64,000 nt of DNA from Xanthomonas sp. 10-10 (GCF_040182365.1 NZ_CP144460.1:2666001-2730000); one strand, 5' to 3'. Shown: positions 38,757-49,272, counted from the stretch's first letter. Translations and numbers: made by a program. The notes: generated by a model not told the origin, from the letters alone.

Positions 38757-39833
38757 TCAGGCGCTGCGGTCGCGCTCCTGCAACCAGCGATGGATCGCCA
38801 CCGGCACCTCTCGCTGGGCACGTCCGGACACGTAGATCCCGATGTGCCCGCCGCGAAAACTCAGCTCGCTGTAGTCGTCGCTGCCAACCAGCCCACGCAG
38901 TGCACGCGAGGCATCGGGCGGCACCAGATGGTCGTGTTCGGCGTAGATGTTGAGCACCGGCATGTCCACGTCCTGCAGATCCACCGCCTGCCCGCCGATG
39001 CTCACCTGGCCGGTGACCAGCCCGTTGCGCTGGTAGAACAACGTCACGAATTCGCGGAACGCCTCGCCCGCCAGATCCGGCGAATCGAAGATCCACTTTT
39101 CCATGCGCAAGAAGTCCTCCAGCGCCTGCTTGTCGTCGAGGATGTCGAGCAAGCCGACGTATTTCTGCAGGTTGAGCCGGAACGGCTTGAGCATCAGGTA
39201 ACTGGCGTTCATCAGATCGGCCGGCACGTTGCCCATGGTGTCCACGAACAGATCCACATCGACCATGCGCGCCCAGTTGGACAGCATGTTGTCGGGCGTG
39301 TGGAAATCCACCGGCGTCACCATGGTGATCAGGTTGCGCACCTTGTGCCGTTGCAGCGCGGCGTAGCACAGCGAAAAGGTGCCGCCCTGGCAGATGCCCA
39401 GCACGTCCACCGCATCCAGCCCCGATTGCGCACGCAGGTGGTCCACCGCGCCATCGATGTAGCGCAGCAGATAGTCTTCGAGCGTGAGGTAGCGCTCGGA
39501 GCGATCCGGGTAGCCCCAGTCCAGCACATACACGTCCTGGCCGTGACTCAGCAGGCCCTTGACCAGCGATCGATCGGCCTGCAGATCCACCATGTACGGG
39601 CGATTGACCAACGCATACACGATCAGCAGCGGCGTCTTGGCCACCGGCGCCTGCTCGCCGACAAAGCGATACAACACCACCTTGCCGTCGCGCCAGATTT
39701 CCTCGCGCTCGGTCACCCCGTAGTCGACGTCTTCCACACCGGGCAGCAGTTTCAGGCCTTCGCGCAGCTTGCGTTGCAGCGACAGGGTTTCCTGCATCAG
39801 GTCTTCGGCGCTGAATCCCAACGGCCCTTTCAT
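38757..39833 (-). CDS. phaC: Class III poly(3-hydroxyalkanoate) synthase, PhaC subunit
   Basis: A 358-residue catalytic subunit of the two-component PHA synthase, polymerising 3-hydroxyacyl-CoA. The lipase-like box GICQGG carries Cys148; Asp301 (AEHDH) and His330 (GGHIG) complete the triad at almost the same positions as in Allochromatium PhaC. The short length is typical of class III, which needs PhaE. It starts in the ATGA overlap with phaE, ensuring balanced production. Confidence 0.94.
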   Translation of the reverse strand: MKGPLGFSAEDLMQETLSLQRKLREGLKLLPGVEDVDYGVTEREEIWRDGKVVLYRFVGEQAPVAKTPLLIVYALVNRPYMVDLQADRSLVKGLLSHGQDVYVLDWGYPDRSERYLTLEDYLLRYIDGAVDHLRAQSGLDAVDVLGICQGGTFSLCYAALQRHKVRNLITMVTPVDFHTPDNMLSNWARMVDVDLFVDTMGNVPADLMNASYLMLKPFRLNLQKYVGLLDILDDKQALEDFLRMEKWIFDSPDLAGEAFREFVTLFYQRNGLVTGQVSIGGQAVDLQDVDMPVLNIYAEHDHLVPPDASRALRGLVGSDDYSELSFRGGHIGIYVSGRAQREVPVAIHRWLQERDRSA

Positions 39834-40999
39834 GCCTTGGCTCCACGTGGCGGGCGTGCGACCGGCTTACCGGCGGACGCCTTGCCGGACGAGGGTTTCG
39901 ATGTGGCTTTCGCTGTCGCGGGCTTTCTGGCCGCAGGTTTCCTGGGGGCGGTCGTCTTTGCTGCATCGGTTGCAGCGGCCGGCTTGCGCGCAGCGGCGGA
40001 TTTGGGCGCCGCTGCGCGCCTTGGCGGGCGCGCGGCCTGCGGCTCGTCCGGGGTGGCGTCGGCAGGCTTGCCCGCCGTCCGGGTGCTGGCGGCGGCGGTA
40101 CGCAGCATCCGTCGCACCGCGCGCTCCAGTTCTGCGATACGGCGATGGGCGGCATCCATCTCCGAGCGCGTCGGCATCCCGAAGCGCTCGCTGAGTTGCT
40201 CTACTTCCTCCTGCAAGGCCGCGCGCAAGCGCATATGCGCGTTGGCGAAACCGCCGTACACGTCGCGGAACTGATCCGACAACGCGACATCGGCATAGGA
40301 TTCTTCGGCCGCCTCGATCCACAGATCGAACAGGGCGCGCGCGCTGGTCAGCTGGCTGCCGCTGCTTTCGTGCTCGCTCAACTTGGTGGTGAACCGGGTG
40401 AAGGCCTGCTCGATCGCGGCCTTGAGTTGCTCGCCATAGGCCTGCGACTGCGCCTGATAGTCCTGTTGCGCGCGCGCCAGTTTCTGCAGGCGCGCCTGAT
40501 GATTGCGGTTCAAGCCGAAGGCTGGCATGTCCAGCCACGGCGCGTTTTCCTCGCGCCATTTGCCCAGGGTCTGTGCCGCCTCCTGCAACCACGGGTCGAA
40601 GCCACCCGGGCCGCCGCCGCGCAGCGAGCCCAGCGTCCACTGCATCAGTTGTTCGCCCTGCCCTTGCACCGCACGCCGCCAGGCATCGGAGACTTCATTG
40701 GCGGAGGTATCGCGGCCCGCGAACTGCCCGGCCACCTGTTGCATGGTGCCGAACCAGCCGCCAGCCTGGGTCCGAAAGCGATCGATGGCTTCCTGCGCCT
40801 GCGGCGCGGCCTGGGTGGGCAGCAACTGCGACCACCAGTCCACCGCCTTGCGCCAGTCCTGCGGGGCGTCGCCGCCGGGCGCCGGCGGTGGCTGCGCGGC
40901 GGACCCGGACTGGCCGTGGCGCATGGCGTCTCCCCAGGCGGCCCAATACTGGCGAGCCTTGTCCTCGACATTGCCGTTGTCCGAACCGCTGCTAGCCAT
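39830..40999 (-). CDS. phaE: Class III PHA synthase, PhaE subunit, with basic Ala/Lys/Pro tail
   Basis: A 389-residue PhaE-type protein. The first 300 residues have the helical Trp/Gln-rich PhaE core. The last 85 or so are made of KPAA-like repeats, strongly basic, like the tails of PhaF phasins, AlgP and histone-H1-like proteins. ATG 40999 is preferred over 41002 because AGGAGG would be only one base from the earlier codon. PhaE activates and stabilises PhaC; the tail may add DNA or granule-surface contacts. Confidence 0.9.
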   Translation of the reverse strand: MASSGSDNGNVEDKARQYWAAWGDAMRHGQSGSAAQPPPAPGGDAPQDWRKAVDWWSQLLPTQAAPQAQEAIDRFRTQAGGWFGTMQQVAGQFAGRDTSANEVSDAWRRAVQGQGEQLMQWTLGSLRGGGPGGFDPWLQEAAQTLGKWREENAPWLDMPAFGLNRNHQARLQKLARAQQDYQAQSQAYGEQLKAAIEQAFTRFTTKLSEHESSGSQLTSARALFDLWIEAAEESYADVALSDQFRDVYGGFANAHMRLRAALQEEVEQLSERFGMPTRSEMDAAHRRIAELERAVRRMLRTAAASTRTAGKPADATPDEPQAARPPRRAAAPKSAAARKPAAATDAAKTTAPRKPAARKPATAKATSKPSSGKASAGKPVARPPRGAKA

Positions 41000-41057
41000 C
41001 ATGCCCTCCTGTGACGATCCACCGAGCCATCCTACCGCGTGAGACCAGGCGTGCCGC

Positions 41058-41672
41058 TCAGGGTTTGGGAATCCGCAACGTCTTGCTGATCATCAGCGAG
41101 CCGGAGATGGCGAACAGCAGCACCAACGGATGGAACTGCCATGGCCCGAGCTGCCACTGGCCCCACCACAGGGATTGGCCGATGTGGCCGGTGCTGGCGG
41201 CGACCGCGAGCAGGATCACCAGCACCAGACTGGTCGGAATCGGCGTGCCTTCGAAGTACGGCACCTTGTCGGCCTCGCCGGCGATCTCTTCGGCGGTCAC
41301 GTTGTAGCGCGCCAGCCGGCTCACGCCGCAGCAGACGAAATAGCTCAGGACCAGCCAGTCCCAGCCGCCACGCATGCCGCAGGCGTAACCAAGCGCCGCC
41401 GGCGCCACGCCGAAGGAGATCACGTCGGCCAGCGAATCCAGCTCACGGCCAAGGGTGGAGGACGCCTTGCGCCAACGCGCGACGTGCCCGTCCAGCGCGT
41501 CGAAGACGAATGCCAGCGGAATCAACGCCATGCCCAGCAACAGGTCGCCCCGGTGTCCTTCCTGCAGGAACCGCATCGCGGCGAAAACCGCCCCGGTCCC
41601 GCAGAAGGCGTTGGCGAGCGTGAACCAGTCCGCAAGTTGGAAATCGCGCAGCATCGAAAAATGGCGTTTCAT
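41058..41672 (-). CDS. pssA: CDP-alcohol phosphatidyltransferase, probable phosphatidylserine synthase
   Basis: A 204-residue membrane enzyme with six or so helices and the full CDP-alcohol motif from Asp58: D61-G62, A65-R66, G75, D79 and D83 are in the right spacing. The sequence is like bacterial type II PssA, which makes phosphatidylserine from CDP-diacylglycerol, the precursor of phosphatidylethanolamine. ATG 41672 gives the normal N-terminus. A phosphatidylcholine or glycerol product is less likely. Confidence 0.83.
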   Translation of the reverse strand: MKRHFSMLRDFQLADWFTLANAFCGTGAVFAAMRFLQEGHRGDLLLGMALIPLAFVFDALDGHVARWRKASSTLGRELDSLADVISFGVAPAALGYACGMRGGWDWLVLSYFVCCGVSRLARYNVTAEEIAGEADKVPYFEGTPIPTSLVLVILLAVAASTGHIGQSLWWGQWQLGPWQFHPLVLLFAISGSLMISKTLRIPKP

Positions 41673-41803
41673 GCGGAACCTGATCGGAGCGAGGCGCAAA
41701 GGGTAACGCGCGCGCGCCATGCAGGCGACCGTTTCGCCCTCGTCCGCTAGGCTGGCGATCAGCGTGGCCGCTCCTGGCCGCGCATCACAGAGAAGGACTC
41801 CCG

Positions 41804-42562
41804 ATGCGCAGCATCCTGATCACCGGCGCGGGCAGCGGCATTGGCGCCGGCATCGCCACCCACCTGGCAAGCGACGGCCACCATCTGCTGGTCAGCGACA
41901 TGGACCAGACCGCTGCCGGGCACACGGCCCAGCGCATACGGAACGCGGGCGGCTCGGCCGAGGCCCTTGTGCTGGATGTCACCGACGACGACAGCATCGC
42001 GCGTGCGCTGTCCAGCGCCTCGCAGCCCCCGCAGGTGCTGGTGAACAACGCCGGCCTGCAGCAGGTGGCTGCGCTGGAAGACTTCCCGATGCAGCGTTGG
42101 GCGCTGCTGGTCGAGGTCATGCTGACCGGTGCGGCTCGGCTCAGCCGTGCAGTGCTGCCGGGCATGCGCGCGGCAGGCTATGGCCGTATCGTCAACGTCG
42201 GCAGCATCCATTCGCTGGTCGCCAGCCCCTACAAGAGCGCGTATGTGGCCGCCAAGCATGGCCTGGTCGGCCTGTCCAAGGTGATCGCGCTGGAAACCGC
42301 CGACTGCGACATCACCGTCAACACGCTCTGCCCCAGCTATGTGCGCACGCCGTTGGTGGAGCGCCAGATCGCCGACCAGGCGCGCACGCGTGGCATTGCC
42401 GAAGAGGCGGTGATCCGCGATGTCATGCTCAAGCCGATGCCCAAGGGCGCCTTCATCGAGTACGACGAGCTGGCCGGCACGGTAGCGTTCCTGATGTCGC
42501 ATGCGGCCCGCAACATCACCGGGCAATCCATCGCCATCGATGGCGGCTGGACCGCCCAATAA
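41804..42562 (+). CDS. Probable D-3-hydroxybutyrate dehydrogenase (SDR family)
   Basis: A 252-residue classical short-chain dehydrogenase. The coenzyme loop GAGSGIG is at 8-14, NNAG at 81-84, and the catalytic Ser134, Tyr147 and Lys151 are present. The SIHSLVASPYKSAY stretch is typical of 3-hydroxybutyrate dehydrogenases, which return PHB-derived 3-hydroxybutyrate to acetoacetate. Location close to phaE-phaC supports this. The AGGA upstream of ATG 41804 is a fair ribosome-binding site. Confidence 0.82.
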   Translation: MRSILITGAGSGIGAGIATHLASDGHHLLVSDMDQTAAGHTAQRIRNAGGSAEALVLDVTDDDSIARALSSASQPPQVLVNNAGLQQVAALEDFPMQRWALLVEVMLTGAARLSRAVLPGMRAAGYGRIVNVGSIHSLVASPYKSAYVAAKHGLVGLSKVIALETADCDITVNTLCPSYVRTPLVERQIADQARTRGIAEEAVIRDVMLKPMPKGAFIEYDELAGTVAFLMSHAARNITGQSIAIDGGWTAQ

Positions 42563-42798
42563 ACGCACTGGCGAAATTTTGACCAGCCAGCGCAAGCGCG
42601 TTGCGCCGCAAGGGGGCTGCGCACTTGTCCACAGACTTGCGCAGCGTCCATCCACAGGGCATGTGGAAAACTGTGCGGGCAATCGCGCCTTGCTGATGAC
42701 GAAGATCGCCGACGGCACCGGTGAGCCCGGCGAGCGCGACGTTACATGCCGGCGGCCCGACGCGTGGCGGCCGTGCAGGACAGCCCAACGGCAATCGA

Positions 42799-43287
42799 TC
42801 AGACCCGCGAATAGCTCCACGATTGCATGCGCCCGTCGCGATACGGCATCACCCCATGGAAGGGGCGCGGGTCGCCATCGAACACCAGCGGCAGGAAGTT
42901 GCGGTCGCCCTCCCACATCGGCACCTGGTCCATCTGCGCAAGCGGCACCCATTCCAGCGTACCTTCCGGATTGGAGGTTTGCGGGGTGCCGTCGAAGCTG
43001 CGGATCAGGAACACGAACCCCAACCAATCCTCGCCCTGCTTGCCGAACCCGGGCCAGCTGATGGTGCCGCGCAATTGCATGTCGCCGCACTCCACGCCGG
43101 CTTCTTCGCGGATCTCGCGCCGCATGCAGGCCAGCACGTCTTCGTCCGGCTCCACCTTGCCGCCGAGCCCGTTGTACTTGCCCAGGTGTTGATCGCCGGG
43201 GCGAGCATTGCGGTGGATCATCAGCACCTGCGTGCCGTCCGGCGACAACAGGTAGCCAAGCGTGGCGACAATCGGGGTATAGGGCAT
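42799..43287 (-). CDS. NUDIX hydrolase, MutT/8-oxo-dGTPase-like
   Basis: A 162-residue NUDIX protein with an intact box from Gly43: GGKVEPDED...RREIREEAGV, containing Glu49, Arg57, Glu58, Glu61 and Glu62. The remaining sequence, including WPGFGKQGEDWLGFVFL and the C-terminal HGVMPYRDGRM, resembles MTH1/YtkD-type 8-oxo-dGTP diphosphatases. It probably cleans oxidised nucleotides. A different nucleoside diphosphate substrate is possible. Confidence 0.85.
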   Translation of the reverse strand: MPYTPIVATLGYLLSPDGTQVLMIHRNARPGDQHLGKYNGLGGKVEPDEDVLACMRREIREEAGVECGDMQLRGTISWPGFGKQGEDWLGFVFLIRSFDGTPQTSNPEGTLEWVPLAQMDQVPMWEGDRNFLPLVFDGDPRPFHGVMPYRDGRMQSWSYSRV

Positions 43288-43496
43288 GGCGCGCGATCTG
43301 CAACGAAGCGCATCAGTATGACCGATGCCACGCATCCCGCGTGGCGCAGGCAGCGACCGGCCGATGTGCGGTCGTGGCACATATGCATCGGCTGCGCTTG
43401 GCGCGGGCCAGGCCCGACCCGCTTGCAGACGACTTGCCCCCCCTAGCCAACGGCCGCGCTCGCTGATGATGCGCAGGCACCCGCCACTGAGTGCGC

Positions 43497-44006
43497 TTAA
43501 CCGACAATTGCCTGCGCGCTGGGCCGCGGCGGCGCCACGTAGTCGGTATCCAGCCGCAAGGTGGCAACTCCGTGGCCGCGTTCGGCCAGGTATTCCAGCC
43601 ACTTGCCCAGGAAGGTATTCATGCGCATGCGGTGGCTGATCAGCTCGGCCGGCGGCGGAAACATGCCCATCACGTCCTGCCAGCGACGGCCCACGTAGCA
43701 ATGGGTGGTCTCGGCCTGGCGTGCATCGCGGTACAGACGCACATATGCAGACGGGTCCGGCTCACCGGTCACCGGATCGCACAGGTCGTAGGTCAGGCGC
43801 AGCTCGACGGTGTAGCGATGGCATTCGATCACGTCCAGCCGCAGGTTCAGCCCATCGCCGATCGACGACACATACGACCCAGGCGCCAGATCTGCCGGCG
43901 CAAACAGGCGGGTGAGATGCTGGAAGTTTTCTGCGTACAACCCCATCAGCCAGCCAAAACGGCTCAGACGGGGGATGATTTCGAGTTTGCTCAATGCTTG
44001 GGCCAT
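43497..44006 (-). CDS. DUF1249 (YqiB-like) protein
   Basis: A 169-residue soluble protein of the DUF1249 family, which includes E. coli YqiB. Conserved parts are LMGLYAENFQHLTRLF near residues 20-35, the beta-strand-rich middle and NTFLGKWLEYL near 128-138. The molecular role is unknown. Confidence 0.82.
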   Translation of the reverse strand: MAQALSKLEIIPRLSRFGWLMGLYAENFQHLTRLFAPADLAPGSYVSSIGDGLNLRLDVIECHRYTVELRLTYDLCDPVTGEPDPSAYVRLYRDARQAETTHCYVGRRWQDVMGMFPPPAELISHRMRMNTFLGKWLEYLAERGHGVATLRLDTDYVAPPRPSAQAIVG

Positions 44007-44216
44007 GCACCGATCCTACACGCTGCGCTGCCGCACGGGCAGCATTGACGAGAGCCCAATGACAGGCCTACCTTGGCGGAGTACTGCCCCGCCCGCTTGA
44101 TTTCCCTCGCACTGCCAGCAAGCCGTCAGCGGCGTCGCGGCAGCACCCGGATGGTGGACGCCGCCCGGTTGCCCAACCCCTTGCCCAGCCCGCAAGCCCG
44201 CCGCGCCAATCCGGGC

Positions 44217-45038
44217 TCAGAACATCTCGCGCTGCAGCCCCAGGGTCGACAACACCTTGCTGGAGATTTCTTCGATCGACGTGTTGGTGGTGCTGAGCGT
44301 GGGAATGCGCTCCATCTGGAACATGCGCTCGGCAGTTGCAACCTCGCGTCGGCAGGTCTCGGCCGCGCTGTAGCGCGAGTTGGCACGACGCTCCTGGCGG
44401 ATCTGCTGCAGACGCTCCGGGTCGATGGTCAGGCCGAACAACTTGTTGCGGTAGTTGCGCAAGCGCGGCGGCAGGCGTTCGTTTTCCAGATCTTCTTCGG
44501 TCAACGGATAGTTGGCGGCGCGGATGCCGTAATGCAAGGCCAGATAGATGCACGTTGGCGTCTTGCCTGCACGCGATACCGCTACCAGAATCACATCGGC
44601 CTCGTCGTAGTTGAGCGCAATGCCGTCGTCGTGGCTCAACGCGAAGTTCATTGCATTGATGCGGCGATGATAGGTCTCGAAATCGACCATGCCGTGCGCG
44701 CGGCCCACGCGCGAGTGCCGCGGCGCGTTGAGCTCGCGCTCCAGCGGCTCGATGAAGGGCGCAAACACATCCAGCATCAGCGCACCGCTTTCGGCCAGGA
44801 TCATGCTCAGCTGCGGATCGACGCAGGAATTGACCACCACCGGACGCACCTGGTAACGCTCGCCGGCAGCGCGCACCCGCATCGCGGCGTCGCGCGCTTT
44901 TTCTGCATCGTCAATGAACGACATGCGGTCGGTGACGAAGTTGAATCCGCTGAACTGGGTGAGCAGGCTATGCCCAATCGTTTCAGCGGTGATACCGGTT
45001 CCATCGGAGACGTAAAACACCGGCCGAATTGTTGACAT
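44217..45038 (-). CDS. ppsR: PEP synthase regulatory kinase/pyrophosphorylase
   Basis: A 273-residue DUF299 protein that switches PEP synthase off by ADP-dependent phosphorylation and on by phosphate-dependent dephosphorylation. The N-terminal [19 protein letters not shown] and the P-loop VSRAGKTPT are intact. ATG 45038 has AGAGGTGG upstream and is preferred over the longer frame. It is divergent from its target ppsA across 142 bases, the usual arrangement. Confidence 0.95.
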   Translation of the reverse strand: MSTIRPVFYVSDGTGITAETIGHSLLTQFSGFNFVTDRMSFIDDAEKARDAAMRVRAAGERYQVRPVVVNSCVDPQLSMILAESGALMLDVFAPFIEPLERELNAPRHSRVGRAHGMVDFETYHRRINAMNFALSHDDGIALNYDEADVILVAVSRAGKTPTCIYLALHYGIRAANYPLTEEDLENERLPPRLRNYRNKLFGLTIDPERLQQIRQERRANSRYSAAETCRREVATAERMFQMERIPTLSTTNTSIEEISSKVLSTLGLQREMF

Positions 45039-45180
45039 CAAGACCACCTCTTTGAACTGGTGTCCAAAAGTTACGGGTTCATGCTTGTGCAGGCTCCGCT
45101 GTGCACTGCATCATAGCGGCTTCTTCCTACGGTCGCGGCCATTCAGCCCGCTCGGGCGATGGCCTTACGGAGCATCGCGC

Positions 45181-47559
45181 TTGAACGAGAATATCCTGTG
45201 GTTGCATGAGCTACGCCTGGCCGACCTGGCCCGCGTAGGCGGTAAGAACTCCTCGCTCGGCGAGATGATCGGCAACCTGGCCGGGCTGGGCGTTTCGGTT
45301 CCCGGTGGATATGCGACCACTGCCGAAGCGTTCAAGGACTTCATCGCGCACAACGATCTGTCCAAGCGCATTTTCGACAAGCTCGCAACGCTGGACGTCG
45401 AAGACGTCACCGCACTCACCGCGGCCGGCAAGGAAATCCGCGGCTGGGTGATCGATGCACCGCTGCAGCCGGAACTGGACCGCGACATCCGCACCGCCTA
45501 CGAGCAGTTGTGCGCAGAAAATGGCGGCGGCGACGTCGCGGTGGCCGTGCGTTCTTCTGCCACTGCAGAAGACCTGCCGTACGCCTCGTTCGCCGGCCAG
45601 CAGGAAACCTTCCTCAACGTGACCGGCGCCGACGATGTCGTGCACAAGGTCAAGGAAGTGTTCGCCAGCCTCTACAACGATCGCGCGATCGCCTATCGCG
45701 TGCACCACGGCTTCAAGCACGAAGACGTGTTCCTGTCGGCCGGCGTGCAGTTGATGGTGCGCTCGGGCGTGGGCGCGGCCGGCGTGTTGTTCACGCTGGA
45801 CACCGAATCGGGCTTCCGCGACGTGGTGTTTGTCACCTCCAGCTTCGGCCTGGGCGAGATGGTCGTGCAGGGCGCGGTCAATCCGGACGAGTTCTATGTC
45901 TACAAGCCCACGCTCACTGCAGGCAAGCCGGCGATCCTGCGCCGCTCGCTCGGTAGCAAGGCGATCCGCATGGTGTACTCGGATGTGCCCGGCGAGCGCG
46001 TGCGTACCGAAGACACACCGGTGGAGCTGCGCAGCACCTTCTCGATCAGCGACGAAGACGTGCAGGAGCTCTCCAAGCAGGCGCTGGTGATCGAAAAGCA
46101 TTACGGCCGCCCGATGGATATCGAGTGGGCCAAGGATGGCGTGAGCGGCAAGCTGTTCATCGTGCAGGCGCGCCCGGAAACCGTGAAGTCGCGCAGCCAT
46201 GCCACCCAGATCGAGCGTTTCTCGCTGGAAGCCAAGGACGCCAAGATCCTGGTCGAGGGCCGTGCGGTCGGCGCCAAGATCGGCAGCGGCGTGGCGCGGG
46301 TGGTGCGCTCGCTGGACGACATGAATCGCGTGCAGGCCGGCGACGTGTTGATCGCCGACATGACCGACCCCGATTGGGAGCCGGTGATGAAGCGTGCCTC
46401 GGCCATCGTCACCAACCGTGGCGGCCGCACCTGCCACGCGGCGATCATCGCGCGCGAACTCGGCGTGCCGGCCGTGGTCGGCTCGGGCAACGCCACCGAT
46501 GTAATCAGCGACGGCCAGGAAGTGACGGTCAGCTGCGCCGAAGGCGACACCGGCTTCATCTACGACGGCCTGCTGCCGTTCGAGCGCACCACCACCGACC
46601 TGGGCAACATGCCGCCTGCCCCGCTCAAGATCATGATGAACGTGGCCAACCCGGAGCGCGCGTTCGACTTCGGCCAGCTGCCCAACGCCGGCATCGGCCT
46701 GGCGCGTCTGGAAATGATCATCGCCGCGCATATCGGCATCCATCCCAACGCGCTGCTGGAATACGACAAGCAGGACGCCGACGTCCGCAAGAAGATCGAC
46801 GCCAAGACCGCCGGCTATGGCGACCCGGTGAGCTTCTACGTCAACCGCCTGGCCGAGGGCATCGCCACGCTGACCGCCTCGGTGGCGCCGAACACGGTGA
46901 TCGTGCGTCTGTCGGACTTCAAGTCCAACGAGTACGCCAACTTGATCGGCGGTTCGCGCTACGAGCCGCATGAAGAGAACCCGATGATCGGCTTCCGTGG
47001 CGCCAGCCGCTATGTCGATCCGTCCTTCACCAAGGCCTTCGCGCTGGAGTGCAAGGCGGTGCTGAAGGTGCGCAACGAGATGGGCCTGGACAACCTCTGG
47101 GTGATGATCCCGTTCGTGCGTACGCTGGAAGAAGGCCGCAAGGTGATCGAGGTGCTTGAGCAGAACGGGCTCAAGCAGGGCGAGAACGGCCTGAAGATCA
47201 TCATGATGTGCGAGCTGCCGTCCAATGCGTTGTTGGCCGACGAGTTCCTGGAGATCTTCGACGGTTTCTCGATCGGCTCCAACGACCTGACCCAGCTGAC
47301 CCTGGGCCTGGACCGCGATTCGTCGATCGTGGCGCACCTGTTCGACGAGCGGAATCCGGCGGTCAAGAAGCTGCTGTCGATGGCGATCAAGTCGGCGCGC
47401 GCCAAGGGCAAGTATGTGGGCATCTGCGGCCAGGGGCCGTCGGATCACCCAGAGCTGGCCGAGTGGCTGATGCAGGAAGGGATCGAGTCGGTGTCGCTGA
47501 ATCCTGACACCGTGGTCGATACCTGGCTGCGTCTGGCCAAGCTGAAGAGCGAGGGCTGA
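45181..47559 (+). CDS. ppsA: Phosphoenolpyruvate synthase
   Basis: A 792-residue enzyme converting pyruvate and ATP to PEP, AMP and phosphate, the gluconeogenic partner of the Entner-Doudoroff route encoded earlier in the window. The start is a TTG at 45181 with ACGGAG upstream; this gives exactly the 792 residues of E. coli PpsA, while the next upstream frame adds unrelated sequence. The phospho-His is His419 in [10 protein letters not shown]; the C-terminal PEP-binding domain has [14 protein letters not shown]. The stop overlaps the next gene's start by one base. Confidence 0.96.
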   Translation: MNENILWLHELRLADLARVGGKNSSLGEMIGNLAGLGVSVPGGYATTAEAFKDFIAHNDLSKRIFDKLATLDVEDVTALTAAGKEIRGWVIDAPLQPELDRDIRTAYEQLCAENGGGDVAVAVRSSATAEDLPYASFAGQQETFLNVTGADDVVHKVKEVFASLYNDRAIAYRVHHGFKHEDVFLSAGVQLMVRSGVGAAGVLFTLDTESGFRDVVFVTSSFGLGEMVVQGAVNPDEFYVYKPTLTAGKPAILRRSLGSKAIRMVYSDVPGERVRTEDTPVELRSTFSISDEDVQELSKQALVIEKHYGRPMDIEWAKDGVSGKLFIVQARPETVKSRSHATQIERFSLEAKDAKILVEGRAVGAKIGSGVARVVRSLDDMNRVQAGDVLIADMTDPDWEPVMKRASAIVTNRGGRTCHAAIIARELGVPAVVGSGNATDVISDGQEVTVSCAEGDTGFIYDGLLPFERTTTDLGNMPPAPLKIMMNVANPERAFDFGQLPNAGIGLARLEMIIAAHIGIHPNALLEYDKQDADVRKKIDAKTAGYGDPVSFYVNRLAEGIATLTASVAPNTVIVRLSDFKSNEYANLIGGSRYEPHEENPMIGFRGASRYVDPSFTKAFALECKAVLKVRNEMGLDNLWVMIPFVRTLEEGRKVIEVLEQNGLKQGENGLKIIMMCELPSNALLADEFLEIFDGFSIGSNDLTQLTLGLDRDSSIVAHLFDERNPAVKKLLSMAIKSARAKGKYVGICGQGPSDHPELAEWLMQEGIESVSLNPDTVVDTWLRLAKLKSEG

Positions 47560-48527
47560 TGGGTATGTTGGGTGCGGTACTGGCGGCAGCAGCGGGAGCT
47601 GCTGCAGCAACCACCAAGACGGTAGTCGCTGTCCCGAAGCAACCGACGGGCTGGGATAAGGTCGACTGGGCGCAAATCCTGCTGAACTGGGGAGTTGCGC
47701 TTGTCATTCTGGTCGTGGGCATGTGGCTGGCAAAGCAGCTCAGCCAATGGCTGCACCGCGCTTTGACCCGCGCCCGCATCGAGATCACGCTGACCAACTT
47801 CCTGCGCAATGTGGTCTACGCATTGCTGCTGGTCCTGGTGTTCGTCAGTGCGCTGAGCAAGATCGGCGTACCGCCAACCTCGTTGATTGCGGTGCTCGGT
47901 GCGGCAGGCCTGGCGGTCGGTCTGGCGTTGAAGGATTCGCTGTCCAACATCGCAGCAGGTGTGATGCTGATCGTGCTGCGGCCGATGCGCGACGGCGACC
48001 ACGTGGTGATCGCCGGCCAGGAAGGCATCGTGGACGAGATCCGGATCTTCCAGACCCGGCTGCGTAGCTTCGACGAACGCATGATCACCCTGCCCAACAG
48101 CACCATCACCACCGCGCCCATCGTCAACTACAGCACCCTGCCCAACCGTCGCCTGGAAGTGACCGTGGGCGTGGGCTACGGCGATGACCTGAAGAAAGCC
48201 CAGCAGCTGTTGCTGCAGATCGCCAAGGACAATCCGAACATCCTGCAGTCGCCGGCACCGTTCGTGCAGGTCACCAACCTGGGCGAAAGCACGGTGGATC
48301 TGATGTTGTTCGCATATGCGACCAACGGCAATTTCGGCGCGGCCAAGAGCACCACGCTGGAACAGATCCGCAACCAGCTGCTGGAGAACGGGCTCAACAT
48401 TCCGTATCCGCAGCGCGACCTGCACGTGTATCACCACGATGCCGACGGCAAGCCGATCGGGGATCTGTTGCGCAAGGGCATCGCGGACGATGGCGATCTC
48501 ACCAAGGGGCCGCCGTTGGCGCGCTGA
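47559..48527 (+). CDS. MscS-family mechanosensitive channel
   Basis: A 322-residue small-conductance channel. Three membrane helices lie at about 45-62, 85-105 and 108-128; the pore helix has the typical Ala/Gly-rich stretch VLGAAGLAVGLALKDSLSN. The beta domain follows (DGDHVVIAGQEGIVDEI) with the C-terminal alpha/beta domain. It opens on hypo-osmotic shock. Its first base is the last base of ppsA, an unusual junction of metabolic and osmotic genes. An in-frame ATG at 47565 is an alternative start. Confidence 0.92.
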   Translation: MGMLGAVLAAAAGAAAATTKTVVAVPKQPTGWDKVDWAQILLNWGVALVILVVGMWLAKQLSQWLHRALTRARIEITLTNFLRNVVYALLLVLVFVSALSKIGVPPTSLIAVLGAAGLAVGLALKDSLSNIAAGVMLIVLRPMRDGDHVVIAGQEGIVDEIRIFQTRLRSFDERMITLPNSTITTAPIVNYSTLPNRRLEVTVGVGYGDDLKKAQQLLLQIAKDNPNILQSPAPFVQVTNLGESTVDLMLFAYATNGNFGAAKSTTLEQIRNQLLENGLNIPYPQRDLHVYHHDADGKPIGDLLRKGIADDGDLTKGPPLAR

Positions 48528-48551
48528 GCGTCCAGGTCACCTGTAAAGAGC

Positions 48552-48581
48552 AAAAGGCCGCATCGAAGGATGCGGCCTTTT
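48552..48581. terminator. Strong hairpin terminator after the MscS-like gene
   Basis: AAAAGGCCGCATC-GAAG-GATGCGGCCTTTT is a perfect 13-bp stem with a GAAG tetraloop, 24 bases past the stop. T-runs on both strands make it probably bidirectional, also serving orn. Confidence 0.92.
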
Positions 48582-48687
48582 GTGTTGCGTCACCGCGCGC
48601 TGTGCTGCTGCTGCGATTTCGACGGCGGCCTTGGCATGGGCGCGATCGAGTCTGGGTGCGCCAGATGCACTGCGTCCTGCAGCAGGA

Positions 48688-49272
48688 TCACCCCTGCGCG
48701 CCGGCCTCGGTATCGCCGCCGAGCGCACCCATGAACTGGCGGTAGTGACGCAGTTCGTCGATGGAATCGCGCACATCGCTCAGCGCGGTGTGCGCCGAGC
48801 TCTTGGCAAAACCATTTGCCACCGTCGGTGCCCAGCGGCGCGCCAATTCCTTGATGGTGGACACGTCGAGATTGCGGTAGTGGAAATAACGCTCCAGGCG
48901 CGACATCTGGCGGTGCAGGAAGCGGCGGTCCTGGCAGATCGAGTTGCCGCACATCGGCGAGGCGCCGGCGCGGATCCACTCGCCCAGAAACGCCACCGTC
49001 TGCGCTTCGGCCTGCGCATGGGTGACCTGGCTGTCGAGCACGCGTTGCCACAGGCCGGAACGACGGTGCTGGTTGCGGTTCCACTCGTCCATCGCTTCCA
49101 GGGTGGCCAGCGGGTGGGCGATGGCCAGTTCCGGCCCTTCGGCAAGCACGTTTAACTGCGCATCGGTCACGATGGTGGCGATCTCGATGATCGAATCGCG
49201 ATCGGTATCCAGGCCGGTCATTTCCAGATCGATCCAGATCAGTCGGTCGTTGCCCGCAACGTTGTCTGCCAT
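48688..49272 (-). CDS. orn: Oligoribonuclease
   Basis: A 194-residue DEDDh 3'-5' exonuclease degrading 2-5-base RNA pieces and pGpG from cyclic-di-GMP turnover. The motif [10 protein letters not shown] with the first Asp and Glu is at 13-22. [13 protein letters not shown] and [11 protein letters not shown] carry the later acidic residues and the catalytic His. The ATG at 49272 gives the normal length. In Xanthomonas the enzyme would also affect cyclic-di-GMP control (inference). Confidence 0.95.
   Translation of the reverse strand: MADNVAGNDRLIWIDLEMTGLDTDRDSIIEIATIVTDAQLNVLAEGPELAIAHPLATLEAMDEWNRNQHRRSGLWQRVLDSQVTHAQAEAQTVAFLGEWIRAGASPMCGNSICQDRRFLHRQMSRLERYFHYRNLDVSTIKELARRWAPTVANGFAKSSAHTALSDVRDSIDELRHYRQFMGALGGDTEAGAQG

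Noticed and set aside
42625-42667. Cluster of three TCCACA/TGTGGA sequences resembling DnaA boxes
   Set aside because: Only one approaches the consensus (TTGTCCACA), and there is no dnaA, dnaN or gidA context, so an origin is unlikely.
48537-49084. Frames overlapping orn on both strands
   Set aside because: They lie across the well-supported orn gene and the terminator, with biased composition.
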